DNA from: Methylomonas methanica
GTDB taxonomy: Bacteria > Pseudomonadota > Gammaproteobacteria > Methylococcales > Methylomonadaceae
Direction of reading: 5' to 3'
NCBI RefSeq assembly: GCF_001644035.1
Contig: NZ_LUUG01000044.1
Location: 111,297 to 175,296 of the forward strand
DNA: 64,000 nucleotides
A program made the position numbers and the translations under genes. Numbering within the stretch: the stretch's first letter is position 1; each line of letters opens with the position of its first letter. The notes below the pieces were generated by a model. It searched no databases and was not told the DNA's origin. It was given only the letters and a program-made list of their open reading frames with translations. Of this stretch, positions 1-8,605 are shown piece by piece.

Positions 1-711
1 AAATAAAATGATGTCGCCGGCACTGGTGCCGCCACCTATGGAAAGCTCCAACGACCAGCGGCTGTTAGTCAGTGGCATCACTTGCGGCTCGTCGTCCTTG
101 AACTCCGGCATACCGACACTGGCCAATACGGCCTGTTCTTGCTTGATCTCCACATAGCCACTGCCGACGGTAGTCTTGGTGATCAACTGCTGCAACAAAT
201 CCGGCTTTAAACTAACCAAAATCACGCCAATTACCTGCTGATTTTGACTAACCGCAGCCGTCATCGCCAAATGCCGATGCTCGCCCTCGCCTTGCACGAA
301 GGGCTTTTGCTTGGTCGTCAGCGTGGCGCGCACCATCTCCAAATCGGCAAAGCCCATGTTAGGCACCTGATTAAGATCCGGCTCGCTGACCGTCGCCGGC
401 AGCAAGCGCACGCGCATCGCTTGCGGAATCGTGTTCTGTAGTCTACCAGCGACATTATCCAACGCCGCTTGATTGTGAATATCGCCGGCAAGTACCGTCA
501 CCACATCCGGCGCCTGTGCCAGACCATCGATGACCCGCTGTAGCGTCTCGATCTGGCTGACGATGCTGACTGTCATACCGCTGGCAATCGCAGTGGTACT
601 GGTTTGTTGGGTTTCCCTAACCTGAGCCGCCGAAAACCAATAGGCGCCGCCGCCGGCCAATAACACCATCAGCGCCGCGATGCCGGCAACTATACTAAAT
701 ATGCGTCCCAT
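1..711 (-). CDS. algC: AlgC-type phosphohexomutase, membrane N-terminal part (truncated)
   Basis: The reading frame starts at the ATG at 709-711 and stays open to the window edge, giving 237 residues with no C-terminus. It opens with one hydrophobic segment (residues ~5-27), followed by an extracytoplasmic region (~28-237) of mixed helix and sheet that resembles sensor or Cache-like domains. It lies 15 bp after dut in the order coaBC-dut-x. In Pseudomonas that position is held by algC, the phosphomannomutase/phosphoglucomutase for exopolysaccharide and LPS precursors, whose long form carries such a membrane extension before the mutase domain. The catalytic serine loop and sugar-binding domains would lie left of the window and cannot be seen. 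The name therefore rests on synteny plus the extension; a plain sensor protein is the alternative. Confidence 0.6.
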   Translation of the reverse strand, partial: MGRIFSIVAGIAALMVLLAGGGAYWFSAAQVRETQQTSTTAIASGMTVSIVSQIETLQRVIDGLAQAPDVVTVLAGDIHNQAALDNVAGRLQNTIPQAMRVRLLPATVSEPDLNQVPNMGFADLEMVRATLTTKQKPFVQGEGEHRHLAMTAAVSQNQQVIGVILVSLKPDLLQQLITKTTVGSGYVEIKQEQAVLASVGMPEFKDDEPQVMPLTNSRWSLELSIGGGTSAGDIILF

Positions 712-726
712 CCGTCGCGGCTCCGC

Positions 727-1182
727 TTAGTGCCGGCCGCTATGTCCAAAACCGCCGCTGCCGCGATGGCTTTCGTCGAACTCGGCCACACACTCAAACT
801 CGGCCTGCACAACCGGCACAAACACCATTTGCGCGATACGCTCGCCTATCTCAACGGTAAACTCGCTATTGCCGCGATTCCAGCAGGAGATAAAAATCTG
901 TCCCTGGTAATCCGAATCGATCAAACCCACCAAATTACCCAGCACGATGCCATGCTTATGCCCCAGTCCCGAGCGCGGCAGCAATACCGCCGCCAAATGT
1001 GGATCTTCGAGATGAATAGCCAGACCGGTGGGTATCAAGGCCGTTTCGCCTGGCTGCAAGGTCAAGGCTTGATCAAGGCAGGCGCGCAAATCCAGTCCCG
1101 CCGAACCGTGCGTGGCGTAGGCGGGCAAAGCAATCTCCTGGCCCAAACGCGGATCAAGAATTTTTAACTGGATTTTTTTCAT
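727..1182 (-). CDS. dut: dUTP diphosphatase
   Basis: Hydrolyses dUTP to dUMP and pyrophosphate, keeping uracil out of DNA and supplying dUMP for thymidylate synthesis; cytoplasmic homotrimer. At 151 residues it has normal family length. The trimeric dUTPase motifs are readable in order: the AGLDLRA region (~28-34), [10 protein letters not shown] (~69-78), the [10 protein letters not shown] block with the catalytic aspartate (~84-93), and a glycine-rich C-terminal arm ending GGFGHSGRH. The usual arm is GGFGSTG, so the Ser-Thr pair is His-Ser here. Its start overlaps the end of coaBC by 29 bp, so the two are probably cotranscribed and coupled. The coaBC-dut pairing is widespread in gammaproteobacteria. 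Confidence 0.96.
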   Translation of the reverse strand: MKKIQLKILDPRLGQEIALPAYATHGSAGLDLRACLDQALTLQPGETALIPTGLAIHLEDPHLAAVLLPRSGLGHKHGIVLGNLVGLIDSDYQGQIFISCWNRGNSEFTVEIGERIAQMVFVPVVQAEFECVAEFDESHRGSGGFGHSGRH

Positions 1183-2344
1183 GCAATTTCTCGGCTATCA
1201 GTTTAAGCAGCTGTGCGGCTAAAGTATGTTTATCGGTCATCGGCAGGATTTGTTGACCACCCGGCCAAAATACTTGCAAGGCGTTGCGATCACTCTCGAA
1301 ACCGCCTTCAGCATGCCCCACCCAATTCGCGGCGATCAGGTCCAGGTTTTTGGTTTGCAGCTTGTGTTTGGCGTAATTTTCCAGATCGTCGGTTTCAGCG
1401 GCAAATCCCACTACCAAGGGTTTTGGTTGCAAAGCAGCCACTGCGGCGATGATATCCGGATTTTTTACCAAGGCTATATTGCTGGTGTCGCCGCCTTTTT
1501 TTATCTTATGATCCGCTAACTGTTGCGGCCGGTAATCCGCTACCGCCGCAGCGCCAACATAAATATCTGCCGTCGGACAATGTGTCATCACCGCATCATA
1601 CATTTGCAGGGCGGTTTCCACCGGAATAAGTTTGGCTCCGGCCGGCACTGCTAAGCTCGCCGGACCACTGACCAGTGTCACATTGGCGCCAGCTGACAGC
1701 GCTGCGTCTGCCAAGGCATACCCCATTTTGCCGGAGCTTCGGTTAGTGATGTAACGCACCGGATCAAGCGGCTCACGCGTCGGTCCGGCACTAATGACTA
1801 TATTAACGCCTGACAGAAAGCCGGGCTGTTCAGGCCCCAGCACTTGCCGACCAATATCGGCCGGCTCCACCATCCGCCCCAAGCCTTGCTCGCCACAAGC
1901 CTGTTCACCAGCCGCAGGGCCGATAAAATGCACGCCGTGGCTTTGCAATTTGGCAATATTCTCTTGGGTTACAGATTTAGCCCACATCGCCTGATTCATC
2001 GCCGGCGCAACGAATACCGGACATTCGGCCGCAAGATACAAGGTGGATAACAAATCATCCGCCAAACCGTGCGCCATTTTCGCCAACATATCAGCGGTCG
2101 CCGGCGCAATCAGTAGCAGGTCTGCCCAGCGCGCCAAATGAATATGACTCATGGCCTGTTCCTGCTCGACGTCCAGCAAATCGCTATGCACGGCATGGCC
2201 GCTCAAGGCCTGAAACGTCAGCGGCGTGACAAACTGGCGGGCGGCGGCGGTCATCACCACGCGAACTTCATGGCCTTGCTTCCGCAACAAGCGCACCAGT
2301 TCCGCCGCTTTATACGCCGCGATACCGCCGCAAACCCCCAACAA
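1154..2344 (-). CDS. coaBC: Bifunctional phosphopantothenoylcysteine decarboxylase/synthase
   Basis: Makes 4'-phosphopantetheine in coenzyme A synthesis: CoaB joins cysteine to 4'-phosphopantothenate using CTP, and CoaC decarboxylates the product on FMN. The N-terminal flavoprotein domain (~1-180) shows [11 protein letters not shown] near the start, the catalytic His region, and the PAMNQAMW substrate loop. The C-terminal CoaB domain begins around residue 183 with [15 protein letters not shown] and contains the KIKK stretch. Length (396) fits the family. No in-frame ATG exists between the upstream stop at 2390-2392 and the conserved glycine loop. The start must be TTG (2344 or 2341) or another rare codon upstream, for example ATT at 2359, so the N-terminus is uncertain by a few residues. 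Confidence 0.95.
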   Translation of the reverse strand: MLGVCGGIAAYKAAELVRLLRKQGHEVRVVMTAAARQFVTPLTFQALSGHAVHSDLLDVEQEQAMSHIHLARWADLLLIAPATADMLAKMAHGLADDLLSTLYLAAECPVFVAPAMNQAMWAKSVTQENIAKLQSHGVHFIGPAAGEQACGEQGLGRMVEPADIGRQVLGPEQPGFLSGVNIVISAGPTREPLDPVRYITNRSSGKMGYALADAALSAGANVTLVSGPASLAVPAGAKLIPVETALQMYDAVMTHCPTADIYVGAAAVADYRPQQLADHKIKKGGDTSNIALVKNPDIIAAVAALQPKPLVVGFAAETDDLENYAKHKLQTKNLDLIAANWVGHAEGGFESDRNALQVFWPGGQQILPMTDKHTLAAQLLKLIAEKLHEKNPVKNS

Positions 2345-2646
2345 AATTCGCTTGTTAATGTTTATGCCCCAAAAGATCAGTTCTTGGAATTATGGCAAAC
2401 TCGACCTTTGATGTATAGGAACAGCTTATTTTGCAATCAGTCTGTGCAACCAAGGCTTGAACCGTGGGTTTTGCAATTGCCTGACTTATAACCGCCCCCC
2501 AAATTGAACCATTGGGCTGTCACAGGGAATACACCACAGAATAGGTTTCGCCGAATGAACGAGGTAAGCAGCGCTACCTGGGATTGCAGCGGCTTATTCA
2601 ACAAAACCCTGATGACTTATACATCCACACCTAAAAAGGTAGAACC

Positions 2647-3534
2647 ATGAAAAATACGCGCATTCCCCTGATCGCCCTGAGTTTGAGCGGCGCGCTTGTG
2701 ATACCTGCGGCACAAGCTTCCAATATTTCCGTCAGCGGCAACACCTGGACTGCCAGCGGCGCGGCCGGAATTATTTACGGGGACAGCATTGTAAATAACT
2801 CGCCAACTGGAAATGCCCAGTTCGGTTACGTGTCGACCTCTGGCGGCGTCTATGGTGTTTCTCCCCTGATACTAAGGGATGAAGGCCGCGGCACCGAGAA
2901 CCAAACCAATGGCTCGAAAATTCAATCGAACGCCTTCAATGCCAGCACGAATGACACGCTAACTCTGCACTTCAATTACATTTCAACCGATGGCCGCGGC
3001 TACGACGACTATGCCTGGGCGCGCTTGGTCAATGCGGATACTAACAACACTGCCGCCTGGTTGTTTACGGCGCGCAGCACCAATTCCGCTAACGGTAACG
3101 TAGTGCCGGGTAATGTGTTGAACCGTCAGGTAGATAACACCTTACCGGATGAACTCGACGCCGTATTGAATGACGGCAACACCGTTGGCTTTAATGTGGC
3201 CGGCACAAACTGGATACCACTGGGTAGCTCAAGCGGCATTTGCTGGGATAACGCGAACACCTGTGGTCCGACCGGCTGGATTAAGTCTGCGTACTCGTTC
3301 ACTGCCTCGGGATCGTATTTCCTTGAATTTGGAGTGATCAACTGGGGTGACGAAGCGTTTGACACTGCCCTTGCTTTTGATTTCGGCGGACTACAACAAG
3401 TGAATTTCAGCGGTGTCACATTAGTGCCGCTACCAGCTGCTATCCCTTTGCCTGGCGGCTTCCTGCTGATGTCTATGGGCGTTGGCTTAATGAGCGCAAT
3501 GTCTCGCAGAGATAAATTTGCCGGCCGATCATAA
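2647..3534 (+). CDS. PEP-CTERM (VPLPA-type) secreted protein
   Basis: A 295-residue exported protein. It has a Sec signal peptide (residues ~1-25, cleavage after a QAS/AQA-like site) and a low-complexity Asn/Gly/Ser/Thr-rich body. The C-terminal sorting tail is VPLPAAIPLPGGFLL followed by a hydrophobic helix and a basic end (RRDKFAGRS). Such tripartite tails (PEP-like motif, transmembrane helix, Arg cluster) are recognised by exosortase in exopolysaccharide-producing Gram-negatives, which anchors or releases the protein at the cell surface. A ribosome-binding site (AAAGGT) lies before the ATG. No enzymatic motif is visible; the body has some resemblance to beta-rich surface domains. An imperfect hairpin overlaps its stop codon (about 3521-3547). 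Confidence 0.85.
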   Translation: MKNTRIPLIALSLSGALVIPAAQASNISVSGNTWTASGAAGIIYGDSIVNNSPTGNAQFGYVSTSGGVYGVSPLILRDEGRGTENQTNGSKIQSNAFNASTNDTLTLHFNYISTDGRGYDDYAWARLVNADTNNTAAWLFTARSTNSANGNVVPGNVLNRQVDNTLPDELDAVLNDGNTVGFNVAGTNWIPLGSSSGICWDNANTCGPTGWIKSAYSFTASGSYFLEFGVINWGDEAFDTALAFDFGGLQQVNFSGVTLVPLPAAIPLPGGFLLMSMGVGLMSAMSRRDKFAGRS

Positions 3535-4068
3535 AATAATCGGCGGCAAGTCATCCTGAATACAAATTAAGTTTACATTTGGGTTGACCCTCTGTTTGAA
3601 ATCCGCAACAGGCAAATTGGATACTTACTTTGGCGAATAGCACAGTCGCTCAGGGCGAAAACCTGGGTCAGAGAACTAGGGGCTAAATCAGACGCCGCGC
3701 CTAAGAAGCCGCCACAATCCCCTCAAAAACAACAGTTTAAATCGCCGTACAATCAACCCTGTGATATATTCGCGCCACGCTCACCTGCCCATATGGGCAA
3801 TATAGCCTCAGCAAAACAGAGGGTATAGTGCGGACAACCTTGAAGCAGTTCCGGTAAAGCTAACACCCTCAGCGGCCCCGGAACTATTTCAAGGTTTGCC
3901 AACATCCCGCGGGATGCAATTAAGCGCAATTGCACGGAAACTCGACCATATGGGCGATCAAGCACTTGCAATGTATACGGTAGCTGGAAGCTTGGAGGAT
4001 TGACTGTTTAATCCTTTTCCGGCCGGGTTTAGAAGAGCCTAGTCTCAGCAATACAGAACGAGAATTTT
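3535..4068. other. Intergenic stretch with long inverted repeat
   Basis: 534 bp without a convincing gene. A short minus-strand reading frame at 3753-3971 lacks any recognisable motif and a ribosome-binding site. The main visible structure is the inverted repeat annotated at 3836-3896. A 12-bp palindrome (GCCCATATGGGC) sits near 3788-3799. I could not match it to a known riboswitch. Confidence 0.6.
3836..3896 (+). repeat. 19-bp inverted repeat, hairpin with 23-nt loop
   Basis: The arms at 3836-3854 and 3878-3896 are complementary at 17 of 19 positions, around a 23-nt spacer. In RNA this would be a strong stem-loop about 170 nt upstream of the lytic transglycosylase gene. It has no T-run after it, so it is not a standard terminator. 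It may be a leader structure, an untranslated RNA or a decayed mobile-element end. Confidence 0.6.
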
Positions 4069-4926
4069 ATGAACTTGAAACGCCAATCGCTAATTGCCCT
4101 GTGCTTGGGCTTTGCCACCCAAATCGGTAATGCCCAGGACTTAGCGCCGGTTAATCTGGAACAAATCCGCAAGACTGCTGCCGATTTCGAACACGGCCGC
4201 ACTGTCAAACAAGATTACCGGCAAGCATTTGATATGTACTGCAAGGCCGCGCTGCAAGGCGATGCAGAATCGGCTTACAGCATCGGCTTTATGTACTTCA
4301 ACGGCCGCGGCGTGACTCGTAGCATTCCGCTGGCCAGCCACTGGTTTAAACAAGCCGCAGAACACGGCGACACGCATGCACAGCAAATGCTAAGCCGTTT
4401 TGGCGATGTAACGCCCAGTGACGACCCAGCCTGCCAACCGCCGGCGCCGGAACCTGAAGTTACGCTGGTTGCCGATCCCAACCCTAACCGCCAACTAGTA
4501 GAAGCCTGGGTAAAGGAGATAGCACCGATTTACAGCATCGACCCGCAACTGATCATGGCGGTGATTCAAGCCGAATCCGCTTTCAACCCCAGCGCACTGT
4601 CCGGCAAAAATGCCCAAGGCCTGATGCAACTGATACCGGCAACCGCCGAACGCTTCGGGGTAAAAGACAGCTGGAATCCGATTCAAAACATCAAAGGCGG
4701 CACCGCCTATCTGCATTGGCTATTGAGGCATTTCGAAGGCAAAGTCGATTTGGTACTGGCTGCCTATAATGCCGGCGAAGGTGCGGTGGAGCGCTATCAA
4801 GGCATACCGCCGTATCAGGAAACCCGCAATTACGTGAAGCAAATTCTGGCTGCGTATCAAAAACCGACACATCCTGTACCGCCGCAAGAACTGCAAAAAA
4901 ATCTGGTTATCGAACAGAAAACCTAA
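4069..4926 (+). CDS. Sel1-repeat lytic transglycosylase
   Basis: A 285-residue exported peptidoglycan lyase. It has a signal peptide (~1-22), one or two Sel1-like repeats (~45-105; the AA..GD..A..IG.MY..GRGV and WF..AAE.GD.HAQ patterns), then a goose-type SLT domain (~145-270). The SLT catalytic signature is clear: ESAFNPSALSGKNAQGLMQL with the glutamate at ~168, followed by the GGTAYLHWLL and AAYNAGEGAV motifs. Enzymes of this family cleave the MurNAc-GlcNAc bond to form 1,6-anhydro ends. They serve in wall turnover or open the wall for secretion machines, and Sel1 repeats usually bind partner proteins. The ATG is preceded by GAACGAGAA. It appears monocistronic. Confidence 0.92.
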   Translation: MNLKRQSLIALCLGFATQIGNAQDLAPVNLEQIRKTAADFEHGRTVKQDYRQAFDMYCKAALQGDAESAYSIGFMYFNGRGVTRSIPLASHWFKQAAEHGDTHAQQMLSRFGDVTPSDDPACQPPAPEPEVTLVADPNPNRQLVEAWVKEIAPIYSIDPQLIMAVIQAESAFNPSALSGKNAQGLMQLIPATAERFGVKDSWNPIQNIKGGTAYLHWLLRHFEGKVDLVLAAYNAGEGAVERYQGIPPYQETRNYVKQILAAYQKPTHPVPPQELQKNLVIEQKT

Positions 4927-5110
4927 ATTATCGCCAATCCTCCTACGCTACCCCAGCTTAGGAACACGGTATTTCGTAATATTGACGAAATACCGTCTGC
5001 ACTTAGCCCCAAGACCTCGCATTATCCAGCGCCTCTCCCCTCTTTTCATTCCTCCTAAACGCTTTCAACAACAGTCAGTTACCTAGCAATACTGTCAAGA
5101 TAAACAGTCC

Positions 5111-5125
5111 TGGCATAAGAATTGA
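5111..5125 (+). promoter_or_regulatory. Candidate sigma-54 promoter
   Basis: TGGCAT, five bases, TTGA: close to the -24/-12 consensus TGGCAC-N5-TTGC, with correct spacing but the normally invariant -12 C replaced. It lies 67 bp upstream of the small ORF/diguanylate cyclase pair. Treat as a weak candidate. Confidence 0.25.
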
Positions 5126-5191
5126 TTCCACTAAGTCAACATACCTCAGTTAACGAGCTTTCCGGCCACTCAATTCATACAGGTTATTGTC

Positions 5192-5272
5192 ATGAAAGTT
5201 GATAATTCGATCTTATTCATCGCGGCGTTGACCGTCATCGATTCAGCCGCTGTCCTATTCGAGGTGCTGTGA
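5192..5272 (+). CDS. 26-residue hydrophobic peptide, coupled to cyclase gene
   Basis: A short frame reading MKVDNSILFIAALTVIDSAA and then VLFEVL. It has a charged start, then a hydrophobic run long enough for one membrane segment. A CAGG sequence lies 8-11 bases before its ATG. Its TGA stop shares one base with the ATG of the diguanylate cyclase gene (TGATG), a layout seen in translationally coupled pairs. It could be a leader peptide, a small membrane partner of the cyclase, or chance. Not recognised as a known family. Confidence 0.45.
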   Translation: MKVDNSILFIAALTVIDSAAVLFEVL

Positions 5273-6039
5273 TGACTAACCAAATCAGACAGCAGTCCCA
5301 AAAGCCAAGCCTTATCTCATCCGTTGTAGCCCAACGCTGGCTTAGCCAAACACCGGAATGCGAAACCGACAAAGAATGTTGCCAACTGAATCAATCCCGT
5401 GCCGAGATTGCCGCATTGGAACGCGCCCTAACAATTAGCCAACAACAGCTCGCCAATGCCCAACGGCAAATCGAAGCACTTACTAACACACGCAAAACCT
5501 TGGAACAGCAACTGCTGGAAAGTGACGAGAATTACAGACAAGCCCTGCATTGCGCGCATCACGACGAGTTAACCGGCCTCCCCAATCGCGTTTTGTTGCT
5601 GGATAGACTGCAACAAGCCATGGCCCAAGCGGATCGCCAACAACGGCCGGTCGCGCTGTTGTTTATCGATCTGGACGAATTCAAAAACATCAACGACGAA
5701 CTCGGCCACGCGGCCGGCGACCGATTACTGAAAGAAGTGGCGGGACGTTTGTCGGCTTGTCTTCGCTGTGGCGACACCGCTTGCCGCTACGGCGGCGACG
5801 AATTTTTGGTGCTGCTGGGCGAAATTGATGCCGACCGCAGCGTGGCAGCGGTGATAGAAAAAATCCAGTCGCAACTAGCAGAGTCTTGCAGCATCAATGG
5901 CAAACCGGTTGCTATCAGCGCCAGCATCGGCGCAGCTATTTACCACCACGACGGCCAAAGCAGTATTGACTTGCTAAACCGAGCCGATAGTGCGATGTAC
6001 CGCGCGAAAAAACTGAAACTCTCCCAAGCAATCGGCTAG
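5272..6039 (+). CDS. Diguanylate cyclase (GGDEF protein)
   Basis: Makes cyclic di-GMP from two GTP. The protein has 255 residues from the ATG at 5272; a GTG one codon earlier is the other option. A Gln-rich coiled coil (~40-90) precedes the GGDEF domain (~95-255). The active-site signature is an intact YGGDEF (~173-178). The product-inhibition I-site RxxD (RCGD) lies five residues before it, and the DELTGLPNR start and GHAAGDRLL metal/base region are normal. These features predict an active, feedback-inhibited enzyme. There is no membrane segment or obvious sensor domain, so it is probably cytosolic and may dimerise through the coiled coil. GAGG lies seven bases before the ATG, inside the small upstream ORF. 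Confidence 0.93.
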   Translation: MTNQIRQQSQKPSLISSVVAQRWLSQTPECETDKECCQLNQSRAEIAALERALTISQQQLANAQRQIEALTNTRKTLEQQLLESDENYRQALHCAHHDELTGLPNRVLLLDRLQQAMAQADRQQRPVALLFIDLDEFKNINDELGHAAGDRLLKEVAGRLSACLRCGDTACRYGGDEFLVLLGEIDADRSVAAVIEKIQSQLAESCSINGKPVAISASIGAAIYHHDGQSSIDLLNRADSAMYRAKKLKLSQAIG

Positions 6040-6054
6040 CTTCAGAAAACCGGA

Positions 6055-6599
6055 TCAGCGGCGGCTGCTATGCGACGTTTTATAGCGGCCGACGCTAGCC
6101 AGAATTTCTTGCCGCGCATCGTCTAGCCCGCCCCAACCTTCCACGCTAACCCATTTCCCTTCTTCCAGATCTTTGTAGTGTTGGAAAAAATGGGTGATCT
6201 TGGCCAGTTTGTCCGGTTGCAAATCCTTGTAATCGGTGACGTGATTGTAGAACGGCGTCAAGCGCGGCACCGGCACTGCCAGCAGTTTAGGATCAGGACC
6301 TGCTTCGTCTATCATCTTTAGCACCCCTACGGCCGGCAATTGATCACGCAACCGCTTAGCAAAGGTGCCGGCGTGATGATCATCACATCCACCGGATCGC
6401 CGTCCTCGGACAAGGTTTGCGGGATGTAACCGTAATTGCAGGGATATTGCATCGCGGTGCCCATGAACCGGTCCACGGTCAAGGCCCCGGTATGTTTGTC
6501 CACTTCATATTTGACCGGATCACTAAAGGCCGGGATTTCCACCACTACATTTATTTCAAAAGGAATATTGCCGCCGGCAGCGACTTGCATGAATGACAT
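6055..6599 (-). pseudogene. ppa: Inorganic pyrophosphatase, single-base frameshift
   Basis: A family I soluble pyrophosphatase (pyrophosphate to two phosphates) split over two frames. The first (6599 to 6327) covers the N-terminal half with [15 protein letters not shown], the [11 protein letters not shown] loop and the catalytic EDGDPVDVM, then runs CRP-stop. The second frame (into 6055) continues exactly where family members do, with [11 protein letters not shown], the KITHFFQHYKDLE motif and a normal C-terminus. One missing base restores the whole protein (about 180 residues): a C on the plus strand between 6330 and 6331, where TACCGGCC became TACGGCC. The codons around the break are otherwise intact and unmutated. 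This suggests either a sequencing or assembly slip or a very recent mutation. Upstream, GAGG lies near the ATG at 6599. Confidence 0.85.
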
Positions 6600-6671
6600 C
6601 GAATCCTCTTTGAGTAAGCTGGAAACGCTGTCATTATAGCCGCCGTTATTGGGCTATCGGGATTAAATCAG

Positions 6672-7487
6672 GTGTTAGGCAGTCTGCAAAAAATGACCAG
6701 CGCATTGGCCGAACCAGTGCAATATCGTTTGCCGGTCGGCGATCAGGAAATCGCATTGAACCCCTTGTTGGGCAAGAAACTATCACTGCGCTACAGCGGC
6801 CAGATCTTTTGCGTGCATTGCGCTAAAAAGACCAACAAAAGCTTCAATCAAGGCTATTGCTACCCGTGCTTTATCAAACTGGCGCAGTGCGATATGTGCA
6901 TCATGAAGCCGGAAACCTGCCACTACGCCGCCGGCACTTGCCGTGAACCGAGCTGGGGCGAGCAGTTTTGCTTCCAACCGCATATTGTTTATCTGGCCAA
7001 CTCTTCCGGCATCAAAGTCGGTATCACGCGCCAATCGCAAACACCGACCCGCTGGATCGACCAGGGCGCGGTGCAAGCTTTACCGATTTTCAAAGTTGCC
7101 TCACGCCATCTATCGGGCTTGATCGAGGTAAGCTTGGCGCAACATGTCAGCGATAAAACCAGTTGGCAGCAAATGTTGAAAAACAACACCGTGCCCTTGG
7201 ATTTGGCCGCCGTCCGTAATAGTTTGTTGAAGGAGTGCGCGGATCAGTTGCAAAGCATCGCCGCGCAATTTCCGGACAGCCCGCCGCAATTGCTCAACGA
7301 TGCCACGTCCCTGACACTGGACTATCCGGTCCTGCAATACCCCAGCAAGGTGAAATCGTTTAATTTCGATAAGGAACCGCTGGTGTCCGGCATTTTGGAA
7401 GGCATCAAAGGCCAGTATTTGCTGTTCGATACCGGCGTGATCAATATCCGCAAATTTGCCGGCTACGAAGTGGAAGTGACAGTCTGA
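6672..7487 (+). CDS. DUF2797 zinc-cluster protein of unknown function
   Basis: 271 residues if it starts at GTG 6672, or 264 from ATG 6693; no strong ribosome-binding site separates the options. The N-terminal third carries a dense cysteine set (CVHC, CYPC, CDMC, then further Cys and His to about residue 95) that looks like a metal-binding ribbon. The middle shows HIVYLANSSGIKVGITR, which resembles a GIY-YIG-like core and is typical of the DUF2797 family as I recall it. No catalytic activity is established for the family to my knowledge. It converges on alr, with the last 25 bp of the two genes overlapping. Confidence 0.8.
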   Translation: MLGSLQKMTSALAEPVQYRLPVGDQEIALNPLLGKKLSLRYSGQIFCVHCAKKTNKSFNQGYCYPCFIKLAQCDMCIMKPETCHYAAGTCREPSWGEQFCFQPHIVYLANSSGIKVGITRQSQTPTRWIDQGAVQALPIFKVASRHLSGLIEVSLAQHVSDKTSWQQMLKNNTVPLDLAAVRNSLLKECADQLQSIAAQFPDSPPQLLNDATSLTLDYPVLQYPSKVKSFNFDKEPLVSGILEGIKGQYLLFDTGVINIRKFAGYEVEVTV

Positions 7488-8605
7488 ACGTCGTCGGCCA
7501 AACCTTGCTCAATCACCTGCACCCGCTGAGTAATGCCGCACAACAAGGTATAAGGAATGGTATCGGCAAGGCGGGCAATTTCCTCGACCGGCAGTCCATC
7601 GCCCCATAAAGTGACAGGATCGCCGGGTTGCGCACCAGGCTGGCTGTTCAAATCGACGGTAATCATGTCCATGGACACCCGGCCGATCAGCGTCACCCGT
7701 TGGCCGTTAACCAGCACCGGCGCGCCGCTCTTAGTGTGACGGTGATAGCCGTCGCCGTAACCGATGGAAACCACCCCCAAGCGGGTCGCGGTTTGGCATT
7801 GCCAGGTGCCGCTATAGCCTACCGTTTCTCCGGCCGCCACATCCTTTACCGCGATCAACCGTGAATGCAAACTCATCACCGGCTTTAACCCAAAATCCGC
7901 GCCGGTCTTGCCGGCAAACGGCGAACAGCCGTATAGCATGAGCCCTGGCCGCACCCAATCGCTAGCTCTGTCCTGAGCGGAACCGAAACGGACGTTGGGC
8001 CAACCGATAATCCCGGCAGAATTAGCGATGCTGCATTCGCCGGGATAGTCTTTTACCGCGTCGTTGAATAAATCGATTTGCCGGCGAGTTTTATCGTCCA
8101 GCAAATCGTCGGCGTTGGCGAAATGGGTAATCAGATTGATTGGTTGTTCGACCAGCGCGCAGCCCAGCAATTGCTGATAAGCGGCGTTGAAGTCGGCACC
8201 TTTAAAACCCAAGCGGTTCATGCCGGTATCCATCTTCAACCAAACCGCAAGCTTGCTTTCGGCATCGACTTGCTGTTGCAAAATCGAGATTTGCTGCGGC
8301 GTGTGAATTACCGCCGCCAGTTGAAACTTCAACAGTTGCAGCAATTCGTCTACGCAAACAAAACCTTGCAACACGGTGATGGGCTGTTTAAATCCGGCCT
8401 GACGTAGCCTGACGCCCTCGTCCACCCGCGCTACGGCAAAACCATCCGCCAAGTCCAAAGCGGTCGCTACCCGCGTAATGCCATGTCCATAGCCATTGGC
8501 TTTTATCACCGCCATGATTTTGTTGTCCGGCGCGTAACGCTTTACTTGCGCCAGGTTATGACGGGCAGCCTCCAAATCCAAACGCACAAAAGCCGCTGGC
8601 GTCAT
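7463..8605 (-). CDS. alr: Alanine racemase
   Basis: PLP enzyme interconverting L- and D-alanine for peptidoglycan. Length 380 is standard. The PLP-lysine motif AVIKANGYGHG is at residues ~33-43. The barrel motifs follow: WLKMDTGMNRLGF (~143-155), THFANAD, IANSAG (~197-202) and RPGLMLYG (~223-230). The C-terminal domain has YGDGYHR and RVSMDMITVDL, which hold the opposing-subunit active-site region. The ATG overlaps the dnaB stop by four bases (ATGA), so the two are cotranscribed and probably coupled; dnaB-alr is a common pairing in gammaproteobacteria. Its 3' end overlaps the convergent DUF2797 gene. Confidence 0.97.
   Translation of the reverse strand: MTPAAFVRLDLEAARHNLAQVKRYAPDNKIMAVIKANGYGHGITRVATALDLADGFAVARVDEGVRLRQAGFKQPITVLQGFVCVDELLQLLKFQLAAVIHTPQQISILQQQVDAESKLAVWLKMDTGMNRLGFKGADFNAAYQQLLGCALVEQPINLITHFANADDLLDDKTRRQIDLFNDAVKDYPGECSIANSAGIIGWPNVRFGSAQDRASDWVRPGLMLYGCSPFAGKTGADFGLKPVMSLHSRLIAVKDVAAGETVGYSGTWQCQTATRLGVVSIGYGDGYHRHTKSGAPVLVNGQRVTLIGRVSMDMITVDLNSQPGAQPGDPVTLWGDGLPVEEIARLADTIPYTLLCGITQRVQVIEQGLADDVQTVTSTS

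Noticed and set aside
3753..3971. 72-codon minus-strand frame
   Set aside because: No motif, no ribosome-binding site, covers the inverted repeat; judged chance.
3770..4060. c-di-GMP (GEMM) riboswitch before the transglycosylase gene
   Set aside because: The stem-loop lacks the conserved GCAAAGCC-type core and tetraloop receptor of GEMM RNAs.
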